64,000 bases of DNA from Bacteroides reticulotermitis JCM 10512 (GCF_000517545.1 NZ_BAIV01000016.1:54933-118932); one strand, 5' to 3'; shown: positions 1 to 9,942, counted from the first letter of the stretch. Notes: a model not told the origin generated them from the letters alone. Program-made: numbers and translations.

Positions 1-1008
1 TTCATAGAAACCCTTTAATTCATATTTCTTCACTTCTTGCTCTGAAATAATCTTCCCGGAGGTTGTTTCAACTAAGTCATAATAAATATTCAAGATGGTA
101 TTCTCAATGCCTGTACCTCTTCCACTCAATTGTTGTGGAATAAACAAGAAGTAACCATCATTAGTGTTGAGTTGAACAGTAGAGGTTTGCGTATTCTTTA
201 TCTCTACAGTATTGGGATTCAATCCGCCATCTTTGTCGGGAGTTAAAGTAAAAGTAGGAAACCTACCGTTATCTCCCGGAGCGGGAAAAGTTACATCCCA
301 GATTCCATCTTCCAAATTTAAAGTTCCGATGCCTGAAATATATTTGTATTCTATTGCGGTCACTTTTACTGTCAGCCAACTATTTGCATCGGCTGCATCA
401 CGTTTGGCAGTAAAACCTATTTTGGTCAGTGCATGCTTCATGGTAAATGGTACTTTACCTGCGTTGCTTGTAGCATAGGTCATATCAAGCTTATTTGCGT
501 ACAAGAGGTCAATCTGTTTGGTGACGTCAGTTGGCAGAAGGTATTTGATATAGGGTGATGATGCTACATCGGTTTCTCTATCGGGATACACTTCATCAAA
601 AGTGCCCTCTACATCGGAATAAGGGGCGTAAGCAAAGAAAGAAACTTTGCGGTCGCTCGGCCAGTATTTAATTACTCCATCGTACTCCCAAGTGCCATTT
701 TTCTTTATTACGGCTTTATTCAGAAAGTAGTCGGGAGAATTGCCTGCGGTATTACCAGCGCTCCATGCATTGGTATGTGAGTAGCCAAAAACACCAATCT
801 TTTTTAAATCAGCTGTTTCTGTGGAAGTTCCTCTGGTGGCTTGGGAAGTAAAGCCGAAGCCAATGGCAGTATTGCCACCGGATGGTTGATCCATGTCGTC
901 GGAGTCCGACGTACATGAAGCTATGCCTATAGTACCTACCAGACTAAGCATTATTAAGGCTGCATACATAGCTAACCTTCTTTTTCTAGTTTTCGGTTGG
1001 TTATTCAT
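1..1008 (-). CDS. Fimbrillin family lipoprotein, 3' end cut by window edge
   Basis: The frame is open from ATG at 1008 to the left edge (336 codons, no stop), so the C-terminus lies outside the window. Residues 1-32 form a lipoprotein signal peptide: a basic start (NNQPKTRKRR), a hydrophobic core and a lipobox ending IASC at Cys32. The mature part carries the fimbrillin/Mfa-like pattern (WSYDG-like strand, VSFFAYAPY, a K-H-A-L-T-K-I-GF strand, FIPQQL). Such proteins are surface-exposed fimbrial subunits or accessory tip proteins. It is the last visible gene of a minus-strand operon with a second fimbrillin-like gene, a DUF5119 gene and a DUF3575 gene. The exact role (shaft or tip) cannot be told from sequence. 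Confidence 0.85.
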   Translation of the reverse strand, partial: MNNQPKTRKRRLAMYAALIMLSLVGTIGIASCTSDSDDMDQPSGGNTAIGFGFTSQATRGTSTETADLKKIGVFGYSHTNAWSAGNTAGNSPDYFLNKAVIKKNGTWEYDGVIKYWPSDRKVSFFAYAPYSDVEGTFDEVYPDRETDVASSPYIKYLLPTDVTKQIDLLYANKLDMTYATSNAGKVPFTMKHALTKIGFTAKRDAADANSWLTVKVTAIEYKYISGIGTLNLEDGIWDVTFPAPGDNGRFPTFTLTPDKDGGLNPNTVEIKNTQTSTVQLNTNDGYFLFIPQQLSGRGTGIENTILNIYYDLVETTSGKIISEQEVKKYELKGFYE

Positions 1009-1124
1009 AAATTTTGTTCTCTCTATTTAGAACTGGCTGCAACGTGCAGTCTTCTTGTGACCGGGAAGGGACATTCAACCCCGCCCGGCCTGTTTATACC
1101 TAACTAGTTAATTTGAGCTAGGGA

Positions 1125-2158
1125 TTAAGGAGTTGGTACTGGAACAGTCTGATCAGTTTCCCAAGGAGACATCTTAACTTCAAACTTAATATCATTCAAA
1201 GCATCAAATGTAAATTTAAAATGATACCTCGTATTCATTGCAAAAGTGAAAAGAGCCGGGGCAGCAACATTCGTAGGAATCTCAAATTCCTTAACACTAC
1301 CAGATTCGTAAATATCTTTATACTCACCATCTATTGCCCTAAACGTTATGATAAGCCTTGTTGTACCAATTATCTCTTGAGGAAGAATCATCAAGCCTTC
1401 CTTTTCGGGAGTTAACTTCCCATTTCCATTAGGCAAAATAGAAATCCCTGCTTCCGGAAGTGAAACAGCATAAGTTTTATTTTGGTCTAATTGAGCTGGC
1501 TGGGCCCACGAAAAAGTCGAAGTTGCAGCAGTAGCAGCATCAGCTGTTAGAGTACTTGAATTACCCATATTTGAAAATTCAATTTTCTCAACAATAAAAG
1601 TAGCACCATCATTGGCATTCACCGCTTCAAAAGTAGCTAAAGAAAGAGCATGCTTAAAAGTTAGAATCACATTCTCATCATAATCATCTTTTACAACATT
1701 TGTACTAGCCACAAGAAAATCTTCTGCTTTTTTCGCATCAGCATTACTAGTAGGTACTGTATAAGCAATCGTTGCTTTCTTAAGTGCCTGTCCTTCGAAT
1801 TTTGTTACATTTACAGATCCAGAAGGACTGTAAGCAAAGAAAGATACATCAGCAACATCTGGATAAAACTTAATGGGAGAATAACTCCATGTATTAGCAT
1901 TTATTCCTCTAATAACAGCCATGCCATTCATTACGTCGTCAGCGAAATCGAAACTAGTGCTGGAACTCTTAATTGTCGACACTTTAAAGTCGCCAATGTT
2001 ATCTTTATCCATTTCTGTAGTTCTCGTCTTATTCGTTACTGTACGAAATGCAATAGGCGTACCGTTGCCTTGATCAACGTTCGGATTCAAACCATCATCT
2101 TGCTACATCCAGCCAAAACCATTGCGGCAACTGCCGCCATTACTAAACTTTTTCTCAT
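1125..2158 (-). CDS. Fimbrillin family lipoprotein, frameshifted just after the lipobox
   Basis: The body of the protein (frame from about 2098 down to 1125) shows a fimbrillin-like pattern: GTPIAFRTVT, VSFFAYSPSG, a FKHALSLATF strand, LILPQEI. Read alone it can only start at a TTG at 2090 and has no export signal. A perfect lipoprotein signal peptide lies directly upstream in another frame, from ATG at 2158: MRKSLVMAAVAAMVLAGC then SK. Adding one base at about 2098-2101 joins the two as ...LAGCSKDDGLNPN. So a one-base deletion is inferred; it fits an error or a very recent mutation because the rest of the frame is intact. It lies 53 nt downstream of the DUF5119 gene in the same operon. Confidence 0.75.
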
Positions 2159-2211
2159 AATCTTGTCTTTTAATTAAAAAAATTGGGTTTAACAATAATA
2201 TATTTTAGTTC

Positions 2212-3135
2212 TCACTTAAGTTCGATCACTTCATCTTCCCACTCTTCCACGTCGGCTTCAAAACCTCCACCTTCACCGGCACTGCCGCCTTCATCGGGCA
2301 CATCAATGCCGGAATCTTCGATAATAATATGGAAATTGGTTCCATTGGATATCTGGTCGGTCACATCCCACGTCTTCTGCAAGATTCCTCCGGTAGAAGA
2401 TGGATAGAGCACCTCGATGGTGAAATTGTTGGTTGTATTGTCTATCCGCCCAAACGTACGGAAAGAGCCTGTTATCATACTTCCACTCACATCGGCCGTT
2501 GCATTAAACAATAATGTAGATACAGTAGTGCTCAGCGTTCCCGAATTGAGGTAGTATGAGTTCGACATACCGGATATAGCTCCACGGGTGGCAGATATAA
2601 ACTTCGTACCGCTCACACCTCGAACTTCAAACGTATAGGTCTGCATCACATTGCTGGGATAAAGATCGAGCGTAAGGTTTTCATCACTTTGATACACATC
2701 GAAAACATCGTTCTTGCCTACGTAAAACTGGGCGTCGGGCTCCGCTACCGTACTTTCGTCAGGAAACGTTTTGGAATAAGTAGCCCGCACTACGGAATTG
2801 CAATAAGCCTCTATCAGGTCGCTATGTCCCTCGTTACGGAAATAAATATTGTTGCCGTGATAGTTGTAACACAAGGTCATGTGACAAGAGCCGTGGCGAA
2901 GGTGTAAGGTTCCTCCCTCACACTCCAGGTCGTCCATGCCATAGGCGCTCATCTCATTGAGCGAGAAGAGATTGACACGCATGCCTTGCGTAGGGCGCGT
3001 ATCGTCTTCATTCCAATGGATCACGACGTCGACCTTTTGTCTGTTCGCCGGAATATCCTCTCCGTAGTACAAACTCTTGTTCTTGCATGATACTGCACAC
3101 AAGGCGGAAATTATAAGTATTATATATTTTTTCAT
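2212..3135 (-). CDS. DUF5119 domain lipoprotein of the fimbrial operon
   Basis: 307 residues. The signal peptide MKKYIILIISALCAVSC gives a lipobox at Cys17. The mature protein opens with a DVVIHWNEDD strand and resembles DUF5119 proteins, which are found beside fimbrillins in Bacteroidales and are thought to be assembly or anchor components; the family's biochemical role is unknown. The C-terminal tail is acidic and glycine-rich (residues about 280-307). Its ATG overlaps the stop of the upstream DUF3575 gene in an ATGA arrangement at 3132-3135, which indicates translational coupling. Confidence 0.8.
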   Translation of the reverse strand: MKKYIILIISALCAVSCKNKSLYYGEDIPANRQKVDVVIHWNEDDTRPTQGMRVNLFSLNEMSAYGMDDLECEGGTLHLRHGSCHMTLCYNYHGNNIYFRNEGHSDLIEAYCNSVVRATYSKTFPDESTVAEPDAQFYVGKNDVFDVYQSDENLTLDLYPSNVMQTYTFEVRGVSGTKFISATRGAISGMSNSYYLNSGTLSTTVSTLLFNATADVSGSMITGSFRTFGRIDNTTNNFTIEVLYPSSTGGILQKTWDVTDQISNGTNFHIIIEDSGIDVPDEGGSAGEGGGFEADVEEWEDEVIELK

Positions 3136-4519
3136 CTTCTGCCTTTTAATTTATTCACATTTACTCCACTTCCGATCAACCATACCAAGGAGATCTTCGC
3201 TTTGGTGGGACCAAAGTAGGTACGGCTATGAGTGCTTTGCCACGGATACCGATTGAATTCAGGGTCGAAGGTGTACTTTTTGTACTCTCCACCCAAGTAA
3301 CCTACTCCGATGCCGAACTCCAGATTCAGGCGTTTGGCTATCGGGAATGCATATCCGTAACTCAATCCGGCGGAGTAACTGCAATCGCTCAGGTAGCCTG
3401 TATCGGTATTGTACTTGATGTCGTAGGTTCCGCCCATTCCATACAATCCGAAGTAATGCCCGGTAAACGGGGTCTTAGATTTGCTACCCAACCATTTGCG
3501 TACTTCTATGCCGCCACTCTGAATGCGATGGTAGTAACGACGAGAGTCATCCGTATTCCACCACGACCACATGCCTTCTACTTCAAGCGTCCATCGGTTG
3601 CCGAGCGCAAATTCAAGTGCAACATTCGGCAAAAACAACGCATCATAGGCTATATTGGTCTTCAAGGCTATATATCTGATTTTCCTGTTACGGTCTTCGT
3701 CCTTCGGCTCCAGCTTTTCCATAACCATAGCTTGCTTCTCAATGTAGACGGTATCTACCCGAACCACTTCAATAATCTGCGGTTTATCGGCCACGCGAAT
3801 GGTATCGTAAATAACAATGGGGTTGGTGTTGGTCTTATTGTAGTAGATCATACAGGCCACTACACCACGCAAGTCGGGGTAGATGTTTTGTATGATGTAG
3901 CCATAGGCATTATCGGGCAAGCGGCTCAACGCTATTTTCTTCTGTTCGGTATCCAACGGTCCGTCGATAATGTGGAGCACTTCGTCACGATGGGGCACAT
4001 TGATGTCTGCTTCTACCATTTCTCTAAGCCCCGACCAGTTTTCACCGGTAGGAAAAGTCTGAATTTCATCGGCATGGAGGAAGGGGTAATTCTGCAAAAG
4101 ATGGCTCTTTAACGAAAGTGCTCTATCCTCTGCCAAAACTTTATTGCCGGCAATACTCCTTCGGGAGAAGCTGTGGCGGAAATAGTAATTTTTTTGATAT
4201 TTGCCACGAAGTCTTTGTTAGACAGTGCACGTCTTAGAATGTTCAATGAACGGGTGTTGCTCATGTAGTTTGCATCAAGGTACGAACTTGACACCCTGAA
4301 ATGAAGTACTATTGGCTCGGATGAGCTTATATTATCATCATCAGGAAGACATTTATTTTTTTCATCACACAAGTAATAATCGCTTTCGTACTGACAAAAA
4401 TAATCACTTTTGTCGGCCGATGCCTGTGTAATGGGGTAGAATACCAGTACAAAGAAGACAAGCCCATAAATCAGCTTGCGAGCTGACCAAACTTGTATTT
4501 TAAAAAATCCAAAATGCAT
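3132..4519 (-). CDS. DUF3575 domain protein, frameshifted (first gene of fimbrial operon)
   Basis: Two overlapping frames make one protein. 4519-4160 encodes a signal peptide (core LVFFVLVFYPITQASA) and an N-terminal domain ending KKITISATASPEG; the second frame (about 4150-3132) resumes with GNKVLAEDRALSLKSHLL and runs to the C-terminal DUF3575 domain, an outer-membrane beta-barrel-like module (about the last 170 residues: RYIALKTNIAYDALFLPN, GIEVRKWLG, GVGYLGGEY). A single missing base at about 4147-4151, probably in a run of G, explains the break. DUF3575 proteins commonly lead fimbrial operons in Bacteroides and are predicted outer membrane components. An AGGAG sequence lies 8 nt before ATG 4519. 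Confidence 0.75.
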
Positions 4520-5388
4520 ATATAAACTCCTATCCTTATCTATTTTTAAATACGTAATCCTATTCTTTTTAATTTCAATCGGTTAAAAAAAATAATTAAA
4601 TCAAAAAGAATGACTTCTTTTATCTTTTTCTACTAACCGTAACATAATAAACTCAAATCAAAACCATAACCTATAGAAATAATCCGGACTGGAAAATTTA
4701 TTCCAGAAACCGAAAATATCCCTTTTATCCCAATTTAGCATTAATGAAAATACTTGTATGGCGTATAAATCATACCGTCTCTCTCTGTGTTTGTTCCGTT
4801 TTGATAAGAAATTAAAAGAAATAATCTTACATAAAAAACAGATATTCTGCCATGTTTAGCATGGCTCCAAATAGTTAAGTTTTCATCTTCTCTAGTTCTT
4901 GTATCAATAAGTCTTTTTCTCATTTACCAGACTATAGTCATCACACTCACATGCTCATTTTAAATATAATATAATAGCAGCTTTGTCTTCAATACAAAGT
5001 TATGCAAAAGAAACAATCAAGACTAGTTTAATTTCTAATTAAAAGTTAATTAAAGAATTTCCTTTGTTAATTAAAGCTTTCTTTAAGTTATTTTTGGCCC
5101 ACATAGGTAATTTACGTTAATTATGTGACCCGAAACGCTTTTTCTCATTGTAAAATATTGAGTATTTATTGATAAAGAAGCTAAGTAAATATTATTCATT
5201 TTAATGAAAAAACGAGCGTCTATTTTGAGCACAAAAAGAAGGAAACCTACTCTTATTTCCGGCAAATAATACGCATAAGCAGAGTCAGAAAATCAAGGAA
5301 GTTTTCTCTTTTGAAAAATCTAACCATATACGAATTCCATCAAATTTAACCCATATGCCCTAGAAGCTTTTTGACGGGGGTAAGCATA
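4520..5388. other. AT-rich intergenic region between divergent-side genes
   Basis: No convincing gene. Two 60-codon ORFs here have no recognisable domain or ribosome site. It holds the upstream region of the DUF3575 operon and, at 5042-5092, three GTT-centred half-sites at exact 21-bp spacing (see separate entry). Base composition is clearly more AT-rich than the flanking genes. Confidence 0.6.
5042..5092 (+). promoter_or_regulatory. Three direct half-sites at 21-bp spacing, LytTR-like
   Basis: AAAGTTAAT (5042-5050), TTTGTTAAT (5063-5071) and TAAGTTATT (5084-5092) repeat at exactly 21 bp, that is 12-bp gaps between 9-bp elements. LytTR-type DNA-binding domains are known to bind 9-bp direct repeats with 12-bp gaps and a central GTT. 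A further TACGTTAAT lies at 5113-5121 but out of phase. That this is a real operator is inference. Confidence 0.35.
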
Positions 5389-5421
5389 CAAAAAGGCATC
5401 CTGCTTTGTACACAGAATGCC
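5389..5421 (-). terminator. Terminator of the esterase gene
   Basis: On the minus strand the hairpin GGCAT...ATGCC (5421-5395), with an inner CTG/CAG pairing, is followed by five T. It lies 33 nt after the esterase stop. Confidence 0.7.
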
Positions 5422-5454
5422 GTATTATACCTATTTATATATAGGAGGTTTTAT

Positions 5455-6284
5455 CTATTTGCGCATCCGAACGGTATCTTTACCCGAAGTTTTGAAACTA
5501 TTGAGCCAGGATGTGAGTTCGTTGAGCATCTCATTCTTATAGAGGAAGCCTTCGCGTATGCCCCAACCGTGTCCGCCTGAGGGATAAACATGAAATACGG
5601 AAGGAACTCCTAGTTTATTAAGTGCGAGGTAGTAGTTGGCTCCATTGGCGGGAGGGACGACTTTATCATCATCGCTGAAAACAACGAAAGCACGAGGCGT
5701 TTCTTTGGTCACTTGCTTTTCGTTGGAGTATTGCACCTCTAATTCCTCGGAAGCGTCTTTGCCCAACAGATTGTCGTGCGAACCTCTATGTGTATACGAT
5801 TTATCCATGGTGATGACCGGATAAAACAGAATCTGGAAATCGGGTCGCAACTCAGAAGTAGCATGAGTGGCAATGGTAGACGCCAGATGTCCGCCTGCGG
5901 AAGATCCCATGATACCAATGTCGTGCGGGTTGAGGTTCCATACATCGGCACTGTCGCGTACGGTCTTCATAGCTGCTTCGGCATCGGAGATGGGAAGCGT
6001 ACGATCACCTCCCGGCATGCGATACTTGAGAACAATTAGGGCGATTCCTTGTTTATTGAAGAAAGGTGCCCAATCATACCCTTCGTGATTGACAGCTAAC
6101 CCACTATATCCCCCACCGGGGCAAGCGACAATAGCACGTCCGGAGCCAATTCGGGCGCAGGAAGAAATACTCGCAAAGAGGGTTGGTTGATATCAAAAGG
6201 ATTGCGGGCGTTTTGGGCTGTAAGCCGGAAGCCGTTCTGCCAAAAAAGCAGGCATAAGAAAAGGAGAAAAGTTTTTAGTTTCAT
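5455..6284 (-). CDS. Secreted alpha/beta hydrolase (acetylesterase type), frameshifted
   Basis: The N-terminal frame from 6284 gives a signal peptide (KTFLLFLCLLFWQNG...LTAQ) and a strand LRVFLPAPELA; the rest, in another frame, continues RAIVACPGGGYSGL, NHEGYDWAPFF, LKYRMPGG and on to the end at 5455. Adding one base at about 6142-6147 rebuilds one protein of about 277 residues. The HGG-type oxyanion segment reads CPGGGY, the nucleophile elbow is GSSAGG, the acid is in FSDDDKVVPP and the catalytic His in GGHGWG. These fit the BD-FAE/esterase group that removes acetyl or feruloyl groups from plant or host glycans; the real substrate is unknown. It stands alone. Confidence 0.75.
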
Positions 6285-6448
6285 AGCATCTTAATATTTA
6301 ACTATTAATCATTTAGATGTGCGAAGATAGTTAATTTGCTTTTCTCAGCCTCGATTTGAAAGAAAAAAAAGAAGAAACCAGCAGAATAAATTCGAAATAC
6401 AGCCGACGTTATTTTAACTTAAAAATCACACCTTTTATGAATAATATG

Positions 6449-6456
6449 TATCTTTG
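6449..6456 (+). promoter_or_regulatory. -7 promoter element TATCTTTG for the OmpA-type gene
   Basis: Exact match to the Bacteroides TAnnTTTG form. It lies 56 nt before ATG 6512, so translation from the apparent upstream TTG at 6454 is excluded. Confidence 0.6.
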
Positions 6457-6511
6457 CATTGTTATTGGAAGAAAGCATTTAAAATTATAAACCTATTAAA
6501 AACTTTGTGTT

Positions 6512-7185
6512 ATGAACAAGATGAAATTTATGGTTTTTTCATGAGTATCACCCTATTATTTAGCGGTTGTGCCAGCATGAACAATACAGGAAAAGGCGCC
6601 GTTATCGGTGGTGGTTCCGGTGCTGCACTAGGCGCAATCCTAGGTGGCGTGATCGGTAAAGGTAAAGGCGCTGCAATCGGTGCTGCAGTAGGTACTGCTG
6701 TAGGTGCAGGTACTGGTGCGCTTATTGGTAAGAAAATGGATAAAAAAGCTGCCGAAGCTGCTAAGATTCAAGGCGCACAGGTAGAAAAAGTAACGGATAC
6801 AAACGGACTTAGTGCTGTAAAGGTTACATTCAGCTCGGGTATTTTATTCCCATTCAATTCGTCTGCTCTGAGCAGCAACTCAAAAACGTCTTTGGCTGAG
6901 TTCGCAAACTTGCTGAAAGAAGATCCGACACTGGATATTGCTGTTATCGGTCATACTGACAAAGTAGGTACTTACGAAGCTAATCAAAAGGTTTCTACAG
7001 ACCGCGCTTTCTCCGTACAGAAATACTTGCAACAATGTGGCGTAGCTCCTGTTCAGTTTAAAGAAGTGAAGGGAGTAGGTTTCTCAGAATACAACGATTC
7101 TGAAACTGCCGAGCAAAACCGTCGTGTAGAAGTTTATATGTATGCCAGCGAACAGATGATTAAGAATGCGGAAGCCTCTAATTAA
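6512..7185 (+). CDS. OmpA family lipoprotein with glycine-zipper segment, frameshift in the signal peptide
   Basis: ATG 6512 gives MNKMKFMVF and then a stop; the main frame begins in effect with [14 protein letters not shown]. One extra T in the run at 6534-6539 joins them to [20 protein letters not shown], a normal lipoprotein signal with lipobox FSGC. Next come a glycine-zipper stretch ([18 protein letters not shown] and more), often inserted in or lying on a membrane, and a C-terminal OmpA peptidoglycan-binding domain ([30 protein letters not shown]). It probably tethers the outer membrane to peptidoglycan. The 3' end overlaps mtgA by 20 nt, which suggests coupled expression. Confidence 0.85.
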
Positions 7186-7885
7186 AAAAATTCTTCGCTA
7201 CATTCGTAACTTGCTGGTATTCTTTTTCGTGTCGACCATTCTCGCAGTGGTAGCTTACCGGTTTATTCCGGTGTACGTTACCCCATTGATGGTGATACGA
7301 AGTATAGAGCAGTTATTTGCAAAAGATAAACCCACGTGGAAACACACGTGGGTTTCTTTTGACAAAATCTCCCCTAACCTGCCAACTGCCGTCATCGCTT
7401 CGGAGGATAACCGATTTGCGATACACAATGGCTTCGACTTTGTCGAGATCAAAAAGGCAATGAAGGAGAATGAGAAACGCAAAAGAAAAAGAGGGGCAAG
7501 TACAATCAGTCAGCAGACTGCCAAGAATGTATTTCTATGGCCGAAATCGTCGTGGGCACGAAAGGGCTTTGAGGTATACTTCACGTTTATGATTGAGTTA
7601 TGCTGGTCGAAGGAACGAATTATGGAAGTTTACCTGAACTCAATCGAAATGGGAAAGGGTATATACGGTGCGGAAGCGACCGCCAGACAGAAATTCGGGA
7701 CGACTGCCGCCAAGCTTTCGAAAGCACAAAGTGCTTTGATTGCGGCTACGCTACCGAACCCAATCCGTTTTGACTCGGCAAAGCCATCGAGCTATATACT
7801 GAGACGACAGACACAGATCATGCGGTTAATGAATCAGATGCCGCCGTTCCCTCCTGCAGAAAACAAGAAAACAAAGAAGCGATGA
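7166..7885 (+). CDS. mtgA: Monofunctional peptidoglycan glycosyltransferase
   Basis: 239 residues, the usual length for MtgA. One N-terminal membrane segment (about residues 14-36) is followed by a GT51 domain with its conserved motifs: catalytic Glu80 in [13 protein letters not shown], then [17 protein letters not shown] and [15 protein letters not shown]. It polymerises lipid II into glycan strands at the outer face of the inner membrane and has no transpeptidase domain. The start codon lies inside the end of the OmpA-type gene (20-nt overlap). The last codons form the left arm of the downstream terminator hairpin. Confidence 0.95.
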   Translation: MRKPLIKKILRYIRNLLVFFFVSTILAVVAYRFIPVYVTPLMVIRSIEQLFAKDKPTWKHTWVSFDKISPNLPTAVIASEDNRFAIHNGFDFVEIKKAMKENEKRKRKRGASTISQQTAKNVFLWPKSSWARKGFEVYFTFMIELCWSKERIMEVYLNSIEMGKGIYGAEATARQKFGTTAAKLSKAQSALIAATLPNPIRFDSAKPSSYILRRQTQIMRLMNQMPPFPPAENKKTKKR

Positions 7886-7950
7886 ACAAGCTATATACTT
7901 ACTCTCATTCCCTGAAGAGAAGTTTATAGCGTGTTCATCGCTTCTGTTTT
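7876..7950. terminator. Bidirectional terminator between mtgA and the carboxyltransferase gene
   Basis: A perfect 13-bp stem, GAAGCGATGAACA (7876-7888) with TGTTCATCGCTTC (7932-7944), is extended inward by GCTATA/TATAGC and followed by TGTTTTAT. The left arm includes the mtgA stop codon. The flanking genes converge here. Confidence 0.75.
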
Positions 7951-7997
7951 ATATTGACCCGACTCGCAGCTCTGCGGCAAGAGGAATCAAACGGTCA

Positions 7998-9785
7998 TCA
8001 GGCAATTACCTCACATCTTTCGATATAAGCCAACACATCGCCTTTACGAACTACGGCTCCTTGTTTGGCGCAGATCTCAATGATACGGCCGCTAAAGTTA
8101 GCCCACACCTTATCGAAAGTGTTCCAAGGCGTAGCAATGTAGCAAAAGACATCATTGGGCTCATACTTATGCCCTACTTCGGGTGCCATGGAGGTGGAGT
8201 TGATATCTACTTCCCATAAGATTTGTCCCCGTTCCATAGCGGTAATAGGTTCTGCTTTTGCACGCTTCAACCGTCTTACTTCATCTTCGGAGAATCCTTG
8301 CTTAGCCAATGCAGCGTCTTTAGCACGTTGCAGATCGTCTTGGAAGCGTTTCTTAGCTACGCCCGATTTATAGTCGCGATATTGACGATCGTGCATGGCA
8401 AGCTCGAATAATTCTTCATCATCCGGTCCGAGTTCCCAGCCGTTTTCTTTCATTTCTTTGCGGTACTCATCCAGTTGGTCGGGATAGTTCTGTTGCGGGT
8501 CTTCGTCTGTAAACTCATATCCTTTTTCTTTGGCCAACTCGATAATTTCCAGTGCAAGCGCTCCGGGCAAACGACCACTTTTACCTAAGATCATATCCCA
8601 AGTATGATTGTCGATCATAGTCCAACGATCTTCGCCCTTAATAAGAGACATCACATTCATCAAAGCCACATTCTTGACGTATTGGCTGAAAGGTGTCACC
8701 AAAGGAGGATAACCTAGCTTAGGCCAAACGTATTCGACTTCATCAAACAGCATAACCAATAGATCGTCGAGACTCAACTCGGGTTCGTTCTTTGATTTCA
8801 GGATCATATTGATACCGGAATGTACACCTTTGAGGTCGGCCATCATAGATCCCATCATACCACCGGGAAGTCCGCACTTCAACAACAAGGACGACATATG
8901 CTTGTTGGTAGGGTCCATGAAGTAACCTAAGAAGTCGTCGATAAACTCTTGAGTCATGGCGCGTGCCTTCATATAGGCTTTCATGTTGATTTCAGGAACT
9001 TGGAAACCAGCATCTTTCAGCATAGCCTGAACAGAAATCACGTCCGGATGAACTTTTCCCCACGACATGGGTTCCATGGCTACATCAATAATATCGGCTC
9101 CGTTCTTACAAACTTCCAAGATAGATGCCATCGATAATCCCGGACCACTGTGTCCATGGTACTGAATGACCACTTCGGGATGGCGTTCGCGGATTGCTTT
9201 GGTAAGTCGGCCCAGCATATCGGGACGACCAACGCCTGCCATGTCTTTCAAGCAGATTTCAGGAGCACCTGCTTCAATCAATTGGTCGGCAATGGCGGTG
9301 TAGTATTCTACCGTATGCACCGGTGAGAAAGTAATACACAAGGTGGCTTGCGGAATCATGCCGGCTTCAAGTGCGTAATGAATGGAAGGAATGATGTTAC
9401 GAACTTCATTAAGCCCACAGAAGATACGGGTGATGTCTACTCCTTGAGCGTGTTTCACCTTATACATTAGACGACGTACATCGGCAGGTACGGGATACAT
9501 ACGCAAACCGTTTAATCCACGGTCGAGCATATGGGTTTGGATACCTGCATCATTAAATGGTTTAGTAAATGCCCGCACGGCTACATTTGGGTTTTCACCA
9601 TACAATAGGTTTACTTGTTCGAAAGCACCTCCATTGGTTTCGACGCGGGCAAAACAACCCATCTCAACTATCAATGGGGCGATCTGGACTAGCTGGTCAA
9701 CACGAGGTTGATACTTACCGGAAGACTGCCACATATCCCGGTAAACGAGACTGAATTTTATTTCCTTTTTCATTGCTTTAAACAT
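7998..9785 (-). CDS. Carboxyltransferase-family protein (pyruvate carboxylase subunit B / oxaloacetate decarboxylase alpha-like)
   Basis: 595 residues. An N-terminal HMGL-like TIM barrel (about 10-300; RDMWQSSGKY, the carboxyl-transfer Lys in EICLKDMAGVG, metal-site histidines in YHGHSGPG) is followed by the conserved carboxylase domain and a C-terminal biotinyl/lipoyl-like domain (about 525-590). The family moves CO2 between carboxybiotin and pyruvate/oxaloacetate. Odd: where the biotinyl Lys of the AMKM motif should be, 11 residues before the conserved Gly566, the sequence is PWNT with Asn555. It may therefore use a separate biotin carrier protein or have lost biotin dependence. No biotin carboxylase gene is adjacent. 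Possible starts are ATG 9785 (MFKAM) or ATG 9773 (MKKEI). Confidence 0.85.
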   Translation of the reverse strand: MFKAMKKEIKFSLVYRDMWQSSGKYQPRVDQLVQIAPLIVEMGCFARVETNGGAFEQVNLLYGENPNVAVRAFTKPFNDAGIQTHMLDRGLNGLRMYPVPADVRRLMYKVKHAQGVDITRIFCGLNEVRNIIPSIHYALEAGMIPQATLCITFSPVHTVEYYTAIADQLIEAGAPEICLKDMAGVGRPDMLGRLTKAIRERHPEVVIQYHGHSGPGLSMASILEVCKNGADIIDVAMEPMSWGKVHPDVISVQAMLKDAGFQVPEINMKAYMKARAMTQEFIDDFLGYFMDPTNKHMSSLLLKCGLPGGMMGSMMADLKGVHSGINMILKSKNEPELSLDDLLVMLFDEVEYVWPKLGYPPLVTPFSQYVKNVALMNVMSLIKGEDRWTMIDNHTWDMILGKSGRLPGALALEIIELAKEKGYEFTDEDPQQNYPDQLDEYRKEMKENGWELGPDDEELFELAMHDRQYRDYKSGVAKKRFQDDLQRAKDAALAKQGFSEDEVRRLKRAKAEPITAMERGQILWEVDINSTSMAPEVGHKYEPNDVFCYIATPWNTFDKVWANFSGRIIEICAKQGAVVRKGDVLAYIERCEVIA

Positions 9786-9823
9786 TAGATTAGAACTGTA
9801 ATTAAATGGATAACTAGCCTCTA

Positions 9824-9831
9824 CAAATATA
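9824..9831 (-). promoter_or_regulatory. -7 promoter element (TATATTTG on minus strand) for the carboxyltransferase gene
   Basis: CAAATATA on the plus strand reads TATATTTG on the minus strand, 38 nt upstream of the start codon. Confidence 0.55.
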
Positions 9832-9904
9832 CGGAGTTATTTGACACAATGATACAAATTAAGCAAAAAAAAACACTTAAAAAGTGTGCTTAATATCATA
9901 ATGG

Positions 9905-9942
9905 TAGAAAACAAGAAAGGAGTACCTTCAACAGTACTCCTT
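9905..9942 (-). terminator. Terminator of the ECF sigma factor gene
   Basis: A 9-bp perfect stem AAGGAGTAC (9917-9925) with GTACTCCTT (9934-9942). In the minus direction it is followed by a T-rich tail (TTGTTTTCT). Confidence 0.65.

Noticed and set aside
3228..4112. 294-codon plus-strand ORF
   Set aside because: It lies wholly antisense to the DUF3575 gene, has no recognisable domain and no promoter; the minus frame carries clear family motifs.
4741..5265. Two 60-codon minus-strand ORFs
   Set aside because: AT-rich, no domain, no signal or ribosome site; treated as chance.
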